A DNA stretch of 64,000 nucleotides, taken from contig NZ_LN831025.1 of NCBI RefSeq assembly GCF_001457695.1, positions 124,001 to 188,000 of the forward strand. Direction: 5' to 3'. Shown in pieces: positions 45,181-53,643 of this stretch. Numbering within the stretch: position 1 is the first letter of the stretch; each line of letters starts with the position of its first letter. The notes under the pieces were generated by a model. It was given only the letters and a program-made list of their open reading frames with translations, had not been told where the DNA came from and searched no databases. Made by a program: the position numbers and the translations under genes. The stretch is from Campylobacter jejuni. Lineage in GTDB: Bacteria; Campylobacterota; Campylobacteria; Campylobacterales; Campylobacteraceae.

Positions 45181-45871
45181 ATGGATAATTCTTTATCTGC
45201 ATATACTCAAAAATATGACAAAGAAGGTTATGGACTTCAATATCCTGATGGTCATGTTATAAGATTTTACGAGAGAATCTTAAAATACAAACTAAGCAAA
45301 ACAAGTGGAAAATTACTTGATTTTGGTTGCGGAAATGGAGTGCATTCTAAGTATTTTAAAAATATAACCGGGGGGGGGTATAGAGCCTTATGGCATTGAT
45401 ATAGTTCCTAGTTTAAAAAAAGTTTGGGAAAAAGATCCTTGCTTAGATTCTAAAAATTTTCACATCATATCTCCTAATTCTAGCTTTAAAAAACTCTTCA
45501 ATACAAAAATGGATTTTATATTTGCAAATCAAAGCTTATATTATCTTACAAAACAAGCTTTTAAAGAAGCTGTGCAAGAATTTTATGAACTATGCAATGA
45601 AGGAGCTATTATATTTGCAACCATGATGAGCGATAAAGGCTATAGTATGTATGAAAGAGGAGAACTTATGGATAATGGCTTGCGTGAAGTAAAAGGATGT
45701 CCAAGTGGTAGATTGAGTGGTTCTTCATATATACGCTTTACTAAAGACATAGAAGAATTAAAAGAAGATTTTAAACCTTTTAAACCTTTATTTTGGGGAG
45801 ATTATGAATTAATTAATCTGTATAATTTTGAAGGCAGTGTGGAGCACTTTATTTATATAGGACAAAAGTAA
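45181..45871 (+). CDS. phase-variable SAM-dependent methyltransferase, OFF (G9 tract)
   Basis: Two ORFs that form one gene. From ATG 45181 the first 73 residues carry SAM motif I (LLDFGCGNG, about residues 45-53). The run of nine G at 45370-45378 then puts translation into a frame that stops at 45399. With eight G (or eleven) the frame continues to 45871, giving a class I methyltransferase of about 229 residues (motif after the tract: PYGIDIVPSLKKVW; later MDFIFANQSLYYLTKQAF). This is a poly-G contingency gene; in C. jejuni the locus at this position is known to vary its tract. Target not known from sequence. Confidence 0.88.
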
Positions 45872-45888
45872 GTGCTCTAGCACTTACT
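45867..45888 (-). terminator. hairpin terminator of the carboxynorspermidine dehydrogenase gene
   Basis: Stem AGTAAGTGC (45867-45875) and GCACTTACT (45880-45888) with loop TCTA; it spans the stop codon of the minus-strand gene and a TTTTG run follows in that direction. It also lies at the end of the plus-strand methyltransferase gene. Confidence 0.65.
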
Positions 45889-47089
45889 CTCCTAAGCTTG
45901 GAGTCATTTCGATAATCTTCCAAGGAAGTCCTTGAGAATTCAGTTCTTCCATAAAAGGCTTAGCGTCAAATTCTTCCATATTAAACACGCCTTTTCCTTG
46001 CCAAATCCCTTTAGCGATTAATTTCGTACCTATCATAGCAGGAACACCTGTAGTATAGCTCACAGCTTGTGCACCAGTTTCTTTATAACATTCTTCATGA
46101 TTGCAAACATTATAAATATAAACTTGCTTGTCTTTTCCATCTTTTTTACCACGAATCACACAACCTATATTGGTATAACCTTTAGTGCGTGGTCCCAAAC
46201 TTGCAGGATCAGGAAGTAAGGTTTTTAGAAATTCTATAGGAATGATTTCTTTTCCTTGGTGCATCACAGGTTTAATCCCTAACATTCCAACATTTTCAAG
46301 ACATTTCATATGAGTTAAATAACTTTGTCCAAAGGTCATAAAAAAGCGTATTCTTTTTAAACCTTTGATATTTTTTACCAAACTCTCAAGTTCTTCGTGA
46401 TAAAGCAAATAGCTATCTTTCACACCTACTTCTGGATAATCCCACTCCATTTTTATTTCCATAGGCTGCGTTTCTATCCACTTGCCATTTTCCCAATAAC
46501 GCCCTTTAGCAGAAACCTCACGCAGGTTGATTTCAGGGTTAAAATTGGTCGCAAAAGCATAGCCATGATCACCTGCATTGCAGTCTAAAATATCTATATA
46601 AGAAATTTCATCAAATAAATTTTGCTGTGCATAAGCACAAAAAACATTAGTTACACCAGGATCAAATCCACTTCCTAAAAGTCCTAAAATTCCTGCTTGT
46701 TTAAACTCATCATTTCTCGCCCATTGCTCTTTGTATTCAAATTTAGCTAAATCAGGATGTTCATAATTTGCCGTATCTACATAATCAATTCTTGCTTTTA
46801 TACAAGCATCCATTAAACTCAAATCTTGATAAGGCAAAGCCACATTGAGTAAAATTTGTGCTTCTGTTTTCTTGATAAGTTCTACAACTGCATTGCTATC
46901 ATCAGCATCAATTTGTGCCGTTTCAATTTGAACCCCTAAACGCTCTTTGATAAAAGCAGCGATTTCATCACATTTGCTTTTTGTTCTACTAGCTAAAGTG
47001 ATTTTACTAAAAGTATCAGAATTCATTGCACATTTTACAGTAGTCACACGACTTACCCCACCTGCGCCTATGATTAAAAGATTTTTCAT
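45884..47089 (-). CDS. carboxynorspermidine dehydrogenase
   Basis: A 401-residue saccharopine-dehydrogenase-fold oxidoreductase of the carboxy(nor)spermidine dehydrogenase type. This enzyme joins aspartate semialdehyde to a diamine with NADPH as the first step of the alternative spermidine route used by Campylobacter. The Rossmann loop GAGGVSRVTTVKCA starts at residue 7, and the family blocks LGSGFDPGVTNVF, DCNAGDHGYAFATNFNPE and YNVCNHEECYKE are present. Older annotation as saccharopine dehydrogenase reflects the fold only. The decarboxylase partner is not nearby. Confidence 0.9.
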   Translation of the reverse strand: MKNLLIIGAGGVSRVTTVKCAMNSDTFSKITLASRTKSKCDEIAAFIKERLGVQIETAQIDADDSNAVVELIKKTEAQILLNVALPYQDLSLMDACIKARIDYVDTANYEHPDLAKFEYKEQWARNDEFKQAGILGLLGSGFDPGVTNVFCAYAQQNLFDEISYIDILDCNAGDHGYAFATNFNPEINLREVSAKGRYWENGKWIETQPMEIKMEWDYPEVGVKDSYLLYHEELESLVKNIKGLKRIRFFMTFGQSYLTHMKCLENVGMLGIKPVMHQGKEIIPIEFLKTLLPDPASLGPRTKGYTNIGCVIRGKKDGKDKQVYIYNVCNHEECYKETGAQAVSYTTGVPAMIGTKLIAKGIWQGKGVFNMEEFDAKPFMEELNSQGLPWKIIEMTPSLGE

Positions 47090-47130
47090 TCCTATCCTTC
47101 AAAAATTTTTTTGATTTTATCAAATTTAAA

Positions 47131-48036
47131 CTAAAAATTGATAATATCAAAACTTATTTTCTCTTCTAAATCATAACTTGAACTCACCAAAATAAAAAAA
47201 ATTATATTTTTATAAAGTAATTTTAGCCTACAAAAAGCCCCTAAAAATTCTTTTTGTAAAATTTTAGCCTCAAAGCGATTTCCTATTTTAAGCTCTGCAT
47301 AACCAAAAATATAATTTTTTGAAGCTATCCAAGCAAAAAATTCATCTTCTAAATCAAGTTTTTCTTCTATGATATTTAAATCAGGTAAAATTTGCGCACT
47401 TTTAAAATCGGGCTTAAAATAAAGCTCTTTAGGATTTGCATGAGCTAAAATTTTTCCTTTTTCTAAAAAAGCGATTTGATCAGACATACAATAAGCATCT
47501 TCAATATCATGAGTTACCATAATAGCCGTAATGCCTTGATTTTCTATCATTTTTTTCAATTCTCTTCTTAAATCCTGTTTTAAATTTTGATCCAAATTAG
47601 AAAAAGGTTCATCTAAAAGCAAAAGCTGACATCCTCTTGCTATAGCTCTAGCAAAAGCCACTCTTTGCGCTTGCCCTCCTGAAATTTCATCGATTTTTTT
47701 ATATCTTAAATCTTCAATTTCAAAAGTTTTAAGCAAATGATTTAAAATTTGATTTTTATCTTTTTTATCGTAAAGTGCAAAAAGTATGTTTTTCTCAACA
47801 TTTAAATGAGGAAATAAAGCATAATTTTGAAACATCAAAGCCACTTCACCTTTGCAAGAAAACAAATCATAAGAACTAGCTTGTTCAAGCTTAGCAATAA
47901 TCCTTAAAAGCGTGCTTTTTCCACTTCCACTACCTCCTAAAATGCTTAAAAATTCTCCTTCTTTGACATGAAGATTGATATTTTCTAAAGCTTGTATTTT
48001 TTCAAAATTTTTAGATAAATTTTTAATTTCTAACAT
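47131..48036 (-). CDS. cfbpC: iron(III) ABC transporter ATP-binding protein
   Basis: A 301-residue ABC ATPase of the FbpC type powering ferric-iron import. Walker A GGSGSGKST, signature ISGGQAQR, Walker B LLLLDEPF and the switch VTHD are seen; a C-terminal regulatory TOBE-like region (about residue 230 on) follows. ATG 48036 (or the adjacent 48039) is placed by AAGGA just upstream; longer versions start inside cfbpB without a ribosome site. It overlaps cfbpB by 14 bases. Expected to be iron-repressed by Fur; I see no clear Fur box. Confidence 0.9.
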   Translation of the reverse strand: MLEIKNLSKNFEKIQALENINLHVKEGEFLSILGGSGSGKSTLLRIIAKLEQASSYDLFSCKGEVALMFQNYALFPHLNVEKNILFALYDKKDKNQILNHLLKTFEIEDLRYKKIDEISGGQAQRVAFARAIARGCQLLLLDEPFSNLDQNLKQDLRRELKKMIENQGITAIMVTHDIEDAYCMSDQIAFLEKGKILAHANPKELYFKPDFKSAQILPDLNIIEEKLDLEDEFFAWIASKNYIFGYAELKIGNRFEAKILQKEFLGAFCRLKLLYKNIIFFILVSSSYDLEEKISFDIINF

Positions 48037-49639
48037 CATCTTTCCTTGTGATTTTATCCATCCAAACAACAACCATTAAAGAAAGAAAAACGATAAACAA
48101 GGAAGGCAAAGCTGCATCATAAATTCTTTCATCACTTGCAAACCAGAAAGCTTTAACACTTAAAGTTTCAAAGCCAAAAGGCGCTAAAATTCTACTTAAA
48201 GGAAGTTCTTTAATCGTATCAATAAAAACAATAATAAAAGCCAAAAATAAAAAATGTTTCATTAAAGGTGTGTGAATTTTAAAAAATAAAATAAAATAAC
48301 TCGCTCTTAAATTTAAACTTGCCTCATCAATATTTAGATGAATTTTACTATATCCTCCTTCTAAAGAATAAATTGCACTCGCTAAAAAACGAATTATATA
48401 AGCAAAAATAAGAACAAGTAAAGAATTTCCCAATAAACTCATGTGAAAAATTTTATCCAAAAATACAAAAAGCACTATAATGCTAATCCCTAAAGCAGCA
48501 GCAGGTATAGAATAACCCAAAGAACTTATTTTTAAAATAAATAAATTAAAAAAATGATTTTTAACTATCCTAGAACTAAACATCAAAAAATAAGCTAAAA
48601 AAGTGGTAATTAAAGCAGTGACTAAAGCTAAGATTATAGTTTGAAAACTGATAATATAAAATTGTGATTCAAAAAGCTTATGATCTTTTAACCCCCAATA
48701 AACTAGCCAAATAAAAGGTAAAATAAAACCTACAAAAGCAATCATAAAACAATAAATACAGGATAGAATTTGTTTAATAGGATTTAATTTTCTTTTTTTG
48801 ATAAAAAGAGTTAAATTTTGATTAAAACTATAATGATGTTTATTTTTATAATAATAATCCACATACATAATCAAAAATACAAAAAGCATTAAAATACCCG
48901 ATAAAACACTAGAAGAATAAGAATCATTCAAATCATACCAGAGTTTAAAAATTCCAGCCGAAAAAGTATCCACTCCCAAATAAGCACTTGCGCCATAATC
49001 ACTTAAAGTTTCCATTAAAACCAATAAAGCTCCAGAAAAAATGGCAGGCCTTGCGCTCAAAAGTGCCACGCGTGTAAAAATTCTAAATTCAGAATATTTC
49101 ATGATTTTAGCTACTTCATAAGCCTCTTTGGCTTCACTTTTAAAAGCTGTTTTAGCAAATAAATAAATATAAGGATATAAAGAAATAGCCAAAACAAAAA
49201 TAACACCATAATGATTGAAAAAATCCATCCTAAAGCCAAAATTTTCATGAAAAAATCCTTGAAAATCCATAATTCCAACATAAACAAAGGCTAAAATATA
49301 AGCAGGTATGGCCAAGGGTAAAATGAGTAATTTTTCTAAAATTTTACAGAAATAAAAATCATAATTTGCGATCAAATAAGCAGAACTCACACCCAAAATC
49401 AAGCTTAAACACAATACTCCCACGCTAATTATAAAAGTATCTTTGATGAATTTTAAAAATAAATAATCAAAAAAATGACTCAAATTTTCTTTAATAGATG
49501 AAAATTGGGTTAAATCACTTGTATTAAAATTTTGAAATAAAATATAAAAAAGTTCAGCAAAAATACCAAAAATAGGCAAAGCAAGAAAAAGGGCAAGTAA
49601 AATTGCCCCGAGTTTATAGTATTTTAGGGTTTTATACAT
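48023..49639 (-). CDS. cfbpB: iron(III) ABC transporter permease
   Basis: A 538-residue membrane protein with about 12 helices and two internal permease units, as in FbpB. Each half has a cytoplasmic EAA-like loop: YEVAKIMKYSEFRIFTRVALLSARPAI (first half, split here for reading) and DEASLNLRASYFILFFKIHTPL (second half). It conducts Fe(III) delivered by CfbpA and is powered by CfbpC. The start overlaps the cfbpA stop by one base. Confidence 0.92.
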   Translation of the reverse strand: MYKTLKYYKLGAILLALFLALPIFGIFAELFYILFQNFNTSDLTQFSSIKENLSHFFDYLFLKFIKDTFIISVGVLCLSLILGVSSAYLIANYDFYFCKILEKLLILPLAIPAYILAFVYVGIMDFQGFFHENFGFRMDFFNHYGVIFVLAISLYPYIYLFAKTAFKSEAKEAYEVAKIMKYSEFRIFTRVALLSARPAIFSGALLVLMETLSDYGASAYLGVDTFSAGIFKLWYDLNDSYSSSVLSGILMLFVFLIMYVDYYYKNKHHYSFNQNLTLFIKKRKLNPIKQILSCIYCFMIAFVGFILPFIWLVYWGLKDHKLFESQFYIISFQTIILALVTALITTFLAYFLMFSSRIVKNHFFNLFILKISSLGYSIPAAALGISIIVLFVFLDKIFHMSLLGNSLLVLIFAYIIRFLASAIYSLEGGYSKIHLNIDEASLNLRASYFILFFKIHTPLMKHFLFLAFIIVFIDTIKELPLSRILAPFGFETLSVKAFWFASDERIYDAALPSLFIVFLSLMVVVWMDKITRKDDVRN

Positions 49640-50643
49640 TATCTAAAACCGACTTCATCGTAAATTTTAACCGCTTCTTTAATATTTTCTGCTATCTTAC
49701 TCACAGGGATTTGATCTTCTTTGAAAGTTCCAAAATCTTTTACCGTTTGGCTTAATTCTACATCATTTCTTATAGGAAATTCATAATTACTATCAGTAAG
49801 AATTTTTTGAATTTCAGGACTTAACATAAATTCCATAAATTTTTTAGCCGCATCTTGATTTTTACTTGATTTTGTCATAGCAATACCGCTAATGTTAATA
49901 TGCGTTCCTCTATTGTCTTGATTAGGAAAAATAATACCCAAAGAATTGCCCACTTCTACATCTTTTGGATTTTTAGAATTCTTTAAAAGCCCTATATAAT
50001 AAGTATTCATAACTGCAAATTTAGCTTCGCCTGCAAATACTTGTCTGGCTTGATCTCTATCTCCACCCTTTGGATTTGTCGCAAGATTTTCAAGCACACC
50101 TTTAGCCCATGCTTTAGCCTCTTTATTTCCGTCATTAGCTATAATAGATGCTAAAAGAGTTTTGCTATAAGGAGCTGTAGCACTTCTCATAACAATTTCT
50201 CCTTTAAATTCAGCTTTTGCTAAATCTTCATAATTTTTCATTTTGCTAATATCGATATTTGCGTTTTTGTTGTAAGCAATAATTCTTGCTCTTTTTGTAA
50301 TCGCAAACCACTCTTTATCCTTATCTCTTAAATGAGCAGGTATAAATTCTTCTAAATATTTTGATGAAACAGGGGATAAAAGTCCTAAATTTTTAGCTTC
50401 TGTAAGATTTGAAATATCAGCTGTGATGAAAATATCAGCAGGAGAATTACTTCCTTCAAGAGAAAGTCTTTTAATAAGTTCTGAAGCTTTAGCTTGAGTA
50501 TGATTGACCTTAATACCTGTTTTTTCTTCGAATTTTTTTATGATTTCAAAATCAGCATCATAATGTCTTGCTGAGTAAATATTAAGCTCACTAGCACCTA
50601 AAAATGAAACAGCCGTTAAGAACATAAAGAAGATTTTTTTCAT
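49639..50643 (-). CDS. cfbpA: periplasmic iron(III)-binding protein
   Basis: A 334-residue substrate-binding protein of the FbpA family with an N-terminal signal peptide (ends near FLGASE). It binds Fe(III) mainly through Tyr residues; NIYSARHYDADFEI and AVMNTYYIGLLKN are the likely ligand regions, as in the tyrosine-rich Campylobacter type. It is the first large gene of cfbpABC and overlaps the end of a 41-residue ORF upstream by 4 bases. Confidence 0.93.
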   Translation of the reverse strand: MKKIFFMFLTAVSFLGASELNIYSARHYDADFEIIKKFEEKTGIKVNHTQAKASELIKRLSLEGSNSPADIFITADISNLTEAKNLGLLSPVSSKYLEEFIPAHLRDKDKEWFAITKRARIIAYNKNANIDISKMKNYEDLAKAEFKGEIVMRSATAPYSKTLLASIIANDGNKEAKAWAKGVLENLATNPKGGDRDQARQVFAGEAKFAVMNTYYIGLLKNSKNPKDVEVGNSLGIIFPNQDNRGTHINISGIAMTKSSKNQDAAKKFMEFMLSPEIQKILTDSNYEFPIRNDVELSQTVKDFGTFKEDQIPVSKIAENIKEAVKIYDEVGFR

Positions 50644-50765
50644 ATTTTATCCTTTAATTGAGAATTATACTCGGTTTTATTAAGATCTTTAAAATCGGTA
50701 TGAGAATGTTCAGAGCAAGCAAAAGCAAAGCCAACGCATAGTAAAAATAAAATTATTTTTTTCAT
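50640..50765 (-). CDS. 41-residue exported or lipoprotein-like peptide
   Basis: A small frame directly upstream of cfbpA. ATG 50765 is preceded by AAAGGAA, and the stop overlaps the cfbpA ATG by 4 bases (ATGA), typical of translational coupling. The sequence begins with a signal-like stretch, MKKIILFLLCVGFAFAC, and the cysteine could be lipidated although the lipobox (AFAC) is imperfect. The mature part is short and hydrophilic (SEHSHTDFKDLNKTEYNS). It sits where C. jejuni genomes carry a small putative lipoprotein gene. It may be an iron-uptake accessory or a leader for cfbpA. Confidence 0.75.
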   Translation of the reverse strand: MKKIILFLLCVGFAFACSEHSHTDFKDLNKTEYNSQLKDKI

Positions 50766-50874
50766 AGACATTAATTCCTTTTAGATATTTTGATAAGAAA
50801 TATTAATATTAAAAAGTAAATATGACGTAATCTTTATATTGTTATATTTCTTTAAAGAATAAAGAGGTTTATTT

Positions 50875-50902
50875 TTGACACATGTGTTGATAAATTTATG
50901 AT
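50875..50902 (+). promoter_or_regulatory. sigma-70-type promoter for the SbmA-like gene
   Basis: TTGACA (50875-50880), a 16-base spacer and TATGAT (50897-50902), 60 bases before ATG 50963. A canonical -35 is uncommon in Campylobacter. ACACATGTGT at 50878-50887, overlapping the -35, is a perfect 10-base palindrome and could be an operator. Confidence 0.55.
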
Positions 50903-50962
50903 TTTTAATAAACTCTTGATTAAATAAAGTTGATTAAAATTTTTCTTTTAAAAGGTGGTAGC

Positions 50963-52162
50963 ATGTTTTCTTCATTTTTTGCAAGTAAAAAATGGGTCTT
51001 ATGGGCTTATTTGGGACTTTTTTTACTGTTATTTTTCTTATATATACAAACAAGCTTAAATGTTGCGATCAATTCATGGTATAGTGATTTTTACAATGTT
51101 TTACAAAAGCCAAAAATAGAATTTTTGGATTCTAATTCTACGCAAAAAATAGAAGAAAATCTTGAAAATAATGCCACTTTAATCCAAGAGGCTAATCAAA
51201 GAGCTGAGCAAAATTTCCAAAAAGCTAATTTTATCAATAAAGGCGCATTGTATTATTATCAAAATTTATTAGAATATTTTTTCAACTCTAGGGCTATGAT
51301 TGAAAAGCCAAATTATTCAGCAAATGATTTTTATGCTTTGATTTTAGTTTTTTTAGCTATTGCTATTCCTTATGTTTTAATCGCTACGATTAATATCTAT
51401 TTTGCTAGTGTCTATGCTTTTAAGTGGCGTGAGGCTATGACTTTTTCTTATTTAAAATTTTGGAAAAATAAAGATGACAATATAGAAGGAAGTTCGCAAA
51501 GAATTCAAGAAGATACTTATAATTTTTCTAAAATCGTAGAGAGTTTAGGGCTTAGTTTTATAAAAGCTTTGATGACCCTTGTAGCATTTATTCCGATTTT
51601 ATGGAGTTTAAGTGATGTTGTGAGTAAAGCTTTATTTGCAAATTTAAGCGAAAATTCTTCTTTTTATTTTTTAAAAAACATTGATGGTTTGCTTGTTTAT
51701 ATTGCACTTTTGATTTCTTTAGGAGGCTTGGTTGTGTCATGGTTTGTAGGTATTAAGCTTCCTGGACTTGAATATAACAATCAAAAAGCTGAAGCAGCTT
51801 TTAGAAAAGAGCTTGTTTATGCTGAGGATAATCGCAAAGAATACGCTAAAAATGAGACTATGATAGAGCTTTTTACAGGGCTTAAATTTAACTATAAAAG
51901 ACTTTTTTTACATTATGGATATTTTAATATTTGGCTCATTTTATTTGAGCAAATGATAGTTATAGTGCCATTTTTAATCATGGCACCAGGGCTTTTTGCT
52001 GGAGCTATAGGACTTGGTATTGTAATGCAGATTAACAATGCTTTTGATCAAGTACGAAGCTCTTTTAGTGTTTTTATCAAAAACTGGACAACTGTCACTC
52101 AACTTAGAAGTATATATAAGCGTTTAAAAGAATTTGAGAAAAATATTTCTTATAAGTCTTAG
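50963..52162 (+). CDS. SbmA/BacA-like peptide transporter
   Basis: A 399-residue membrane protein of the SbmA/BacA family, which imports peptides such as antimicrobial peptides and bleomycin across the inner membrane using the proton gradient. It is the membrane part of an ABC-like fold without an ATPase. Several hydrophobic helices (about residues 10-30, 125-150, 190-210, 240-265 and 320-350) and the central FYNVLQKPK and NVAINSWYSDFY blocks fit the family. ATG 50963 has the site AAAGGTGG; an earlier in-frame start at 50930 lies in the leader. A family typical for host-associated bacteria, possibly for defence-peptide handling. Confidence 0.85.
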   Translation: MFSSFFASKKWVLWAYLGLFLLLFFLYIQTSLNVAINSWYSDFYNVLQKPKIEFLDSNSTQKIEENLENNATLIQEANQRAEQNFQKANFINKGALYYYQNLLEYFFNSRAMIEKPNYSANDFYALILVFLAIAIPYVLIATINIYFASVYAFKWREAMTFSYLKFWKNKDDNIEGSSQRIQEDTYNFSKIVESLGLSFIKALMTLVAFIPILWSLSDVVSKALFANLSENSSFYFLKNIDGLLVYIALLISLGGLVVSWFVGIKLPGLEYNNQKAEAAFRKELVYAEDNRKEYAKNETMIELFTGLKFNYKRLFLHYGYFNIWLILFEQMIVIVPFLIMAPGLFAGAIGLGIVMQINNAFDQVRSSFSVFIKNWTTVTQLRSIYKRLKEFEKNISYKS

Positions 52163-52189
52163 TTTTTTCTTATAAAATACAAGAAAAAA
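52163..52189 (+). terminator. weak hairpin after the SbmA-like gene
   Basis: TTTTTTCTT (52163-52171) and AAGAAAAAA (52181-52189) can form a 9-bp A-T-rich stem directly after the stop. The stem is weak, so a terminator role is tentative. Confidence 0.35.
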
Positions 52190-52260
52190 TTCAAATATTA
52201 AATTTACTTTTAATTGTGTATAATAAGGTTTAATAATATTTTATTTCTTAAGGAGCTTCA

Positions 52261-53619
52261 TTGGACCCCAGTCAGGTTTTGGATTTAAACCAAACTTCTA
52301 CAGCATCTTTTGATGCAGGATATTCTATACTTATGGTTATTGTTGCACTTGCTCTAGTGTTTTTAAATGGTTTTTTTGTTTTGTCTGAATTTAGTATTGT
52401 TAAAGTACGTCGTTCCAAGCTTGAAGAGATGGTAAAAGAAAAAAAAGCTGGTGCCAAGAAAGCTTTGGAGGTTACTTCAAGACTTGATACTTATCTTAGT
52501 GCTTGTCAATTAGGAATCACTTTAAGTTCTCTAGCTCTTGGTTGGATAGGTGAGCCTGCTATTGCAAAAATGCTAGAAATTCCGCTTATTAATCTTGGTT
52601 TTAGCACTGTTATTATCCATACTATAGCTTTTATTATTGCTTTTAGTATTATTACTCTTTTACATGTGGTTTTAGGAGAACTTGTGCCAAAAAGTATAGC
52701 TATTGCAGTTGCAGATAAAGCGGTTTTATTTATAGCTAGACCTCTTCATTGGTTTTGGATACTCTTTTTGCCTTGTATTAAAATTTTCGATTTTTTAGCA
52801 GCTATAAGTTTGAAACTTTTTGGAATAAAACCTGCTAAAGAAAGCGAGCTAACTCATAGCGAAGAAGAAATTAAAATCATAGCAAGTGAGAGTCAAAAAG
52901 GTGGAGTTTTAGATGAATTTGAAACAGAGATCATACGCAATGCTGTTGATTTTTCAGATACTGTTGCTAAAGAGATTATGACTCCTAGAAAAGATATGAT
53001 TTGTCTAAATAAACAAAAAAGTTACGAAGAAAATATGCAAATCATTTGTGAACATAAACATACTCGCTTTCCTTATATTGACGGTTCTAAAGATACTATT
53101 TTAGGGATGATACACATACGAGATATAATACAAAATGAATTAAGCCATAAAAGTCAAAATTTAGATACTTTTGTTAAACCTTTGATTTTGGTTCCTGAAA
53201 ATATCAGCATTTCAAAAGTACTTGTAATGATGAATAAAGAACGCTCTCATACTGCATTAGTAGTTGATGAGTATGGTGGAACTGCTGGAATTTTAACCAT
53301 GGAAGATATCATGGAAGAAATTATTGGCGAAATTAAAAGCGAGCATGAAGAAGACAGCTATAAAAAACTTGCTGAAAATATCTATGAATTTCAAGGACGA
53401 TGCGATATAGAAACTGTTGAAGAAATGCTTGTAATAAACTATGATGAAGACTTAGAACAAGTTACTATAGGTGGATATGTATTTAATCTTTTAGGACGCT
53501 TGCCTATAGTAGGAGATCGCATTGAAGATGAACTTTGTTACTATGAAGTTAAAAAAATGGACGGGAATTCTATAGAGCGTGTTAAGGTGGTTAAAAAAAC
53601 AAATAAAGATGAAGAATAA
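52261..53619 (+). CDS. CNNM/CorC-type membrane protein (DUF21, CBS domains)
   Basis: A 452-residue protein of the hemolysin-C/CNNM family. The N-terminal DUF21 domain (about residues 20-205) has membrane helices with the conserved GWIGEPAIA motif and a LVPKSIAI stretch; two CBS domains follow (about 220-345, with VMMNKERSHTALVVDEYGG), then a C-terminal CorC_HlyC domain (about 360-445). Members are linked to magnesium or other metal efflux, not proven here. TTG 52261 is the start: AAGGAG precedes it by five bases and no ATG fits as well. It ends at an intrinsic terminator. Confidence 0.9.
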   Translation: MDPSQVLDLNQTSTASFDAGYSILMVIVALALVFLNGFFVLSEFSIVKVRRSKLEEMVKEKKAGAKKALEVTSRLDTYLSACQLGITLSSLALGWIGEPAIAKMLEIPLINLGFSTVIIHTIAFIIAFSIITLLHVVLGELVPKSIAIAVADKAVLFIARPLHWFWILFLPCIKIFDFLAAISLKLFGIKPAKESELTHSEEEIKIIASESQKGGVLDEFETEIIRNAVDFSDTVAKEIMTPRKDMICLNKQKSYEENMQIICEHKHTRFPYIDGSKDTILGMIHIRDIIQNELSHKSQNLDTFVKPLILVPENISISKVLVMMNKERSHTALVVDEYGGTAGILTMEDIMEEIIGEIKSEHEEDSYKKLAENIYEFQGRCDIETVEEMLVINYDEDLEQVTIGGYVFNLLGRLPIVGDRIEDELCYYEVKKMDGNSIERVKVVKKTNKDEE

Positions 53620-53643
53620 GCCTCTTTAGGCTTATTTCTTTTT
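53615..53643 (+). terminator. intrinsic terminator after the CNNM/CorC gene
   Basis: Stem AATAAGCCT (53615-53623) and AGGCTTATT (53628-53636) with loop CTTT, then TCTTTTT. It overlaps the stop codon of the plus-strand gene and lies at the convergent end of the minus-strand phosphoesterase gene. Confidence 0.8.

Noticed and set aside
45509-45871. Independent methyltransferase gene after the poly-G tract
   Set aside because: It lacks a start site and continues the frame of the gene before the tract when one G is removed.
50766-50870. Fur box upstream of the cfbp genes
   Set aside because: AT-rich half-sites such as GATAAGAAATATTAATATT occur but do not form a clear 7-1-7 repeat.
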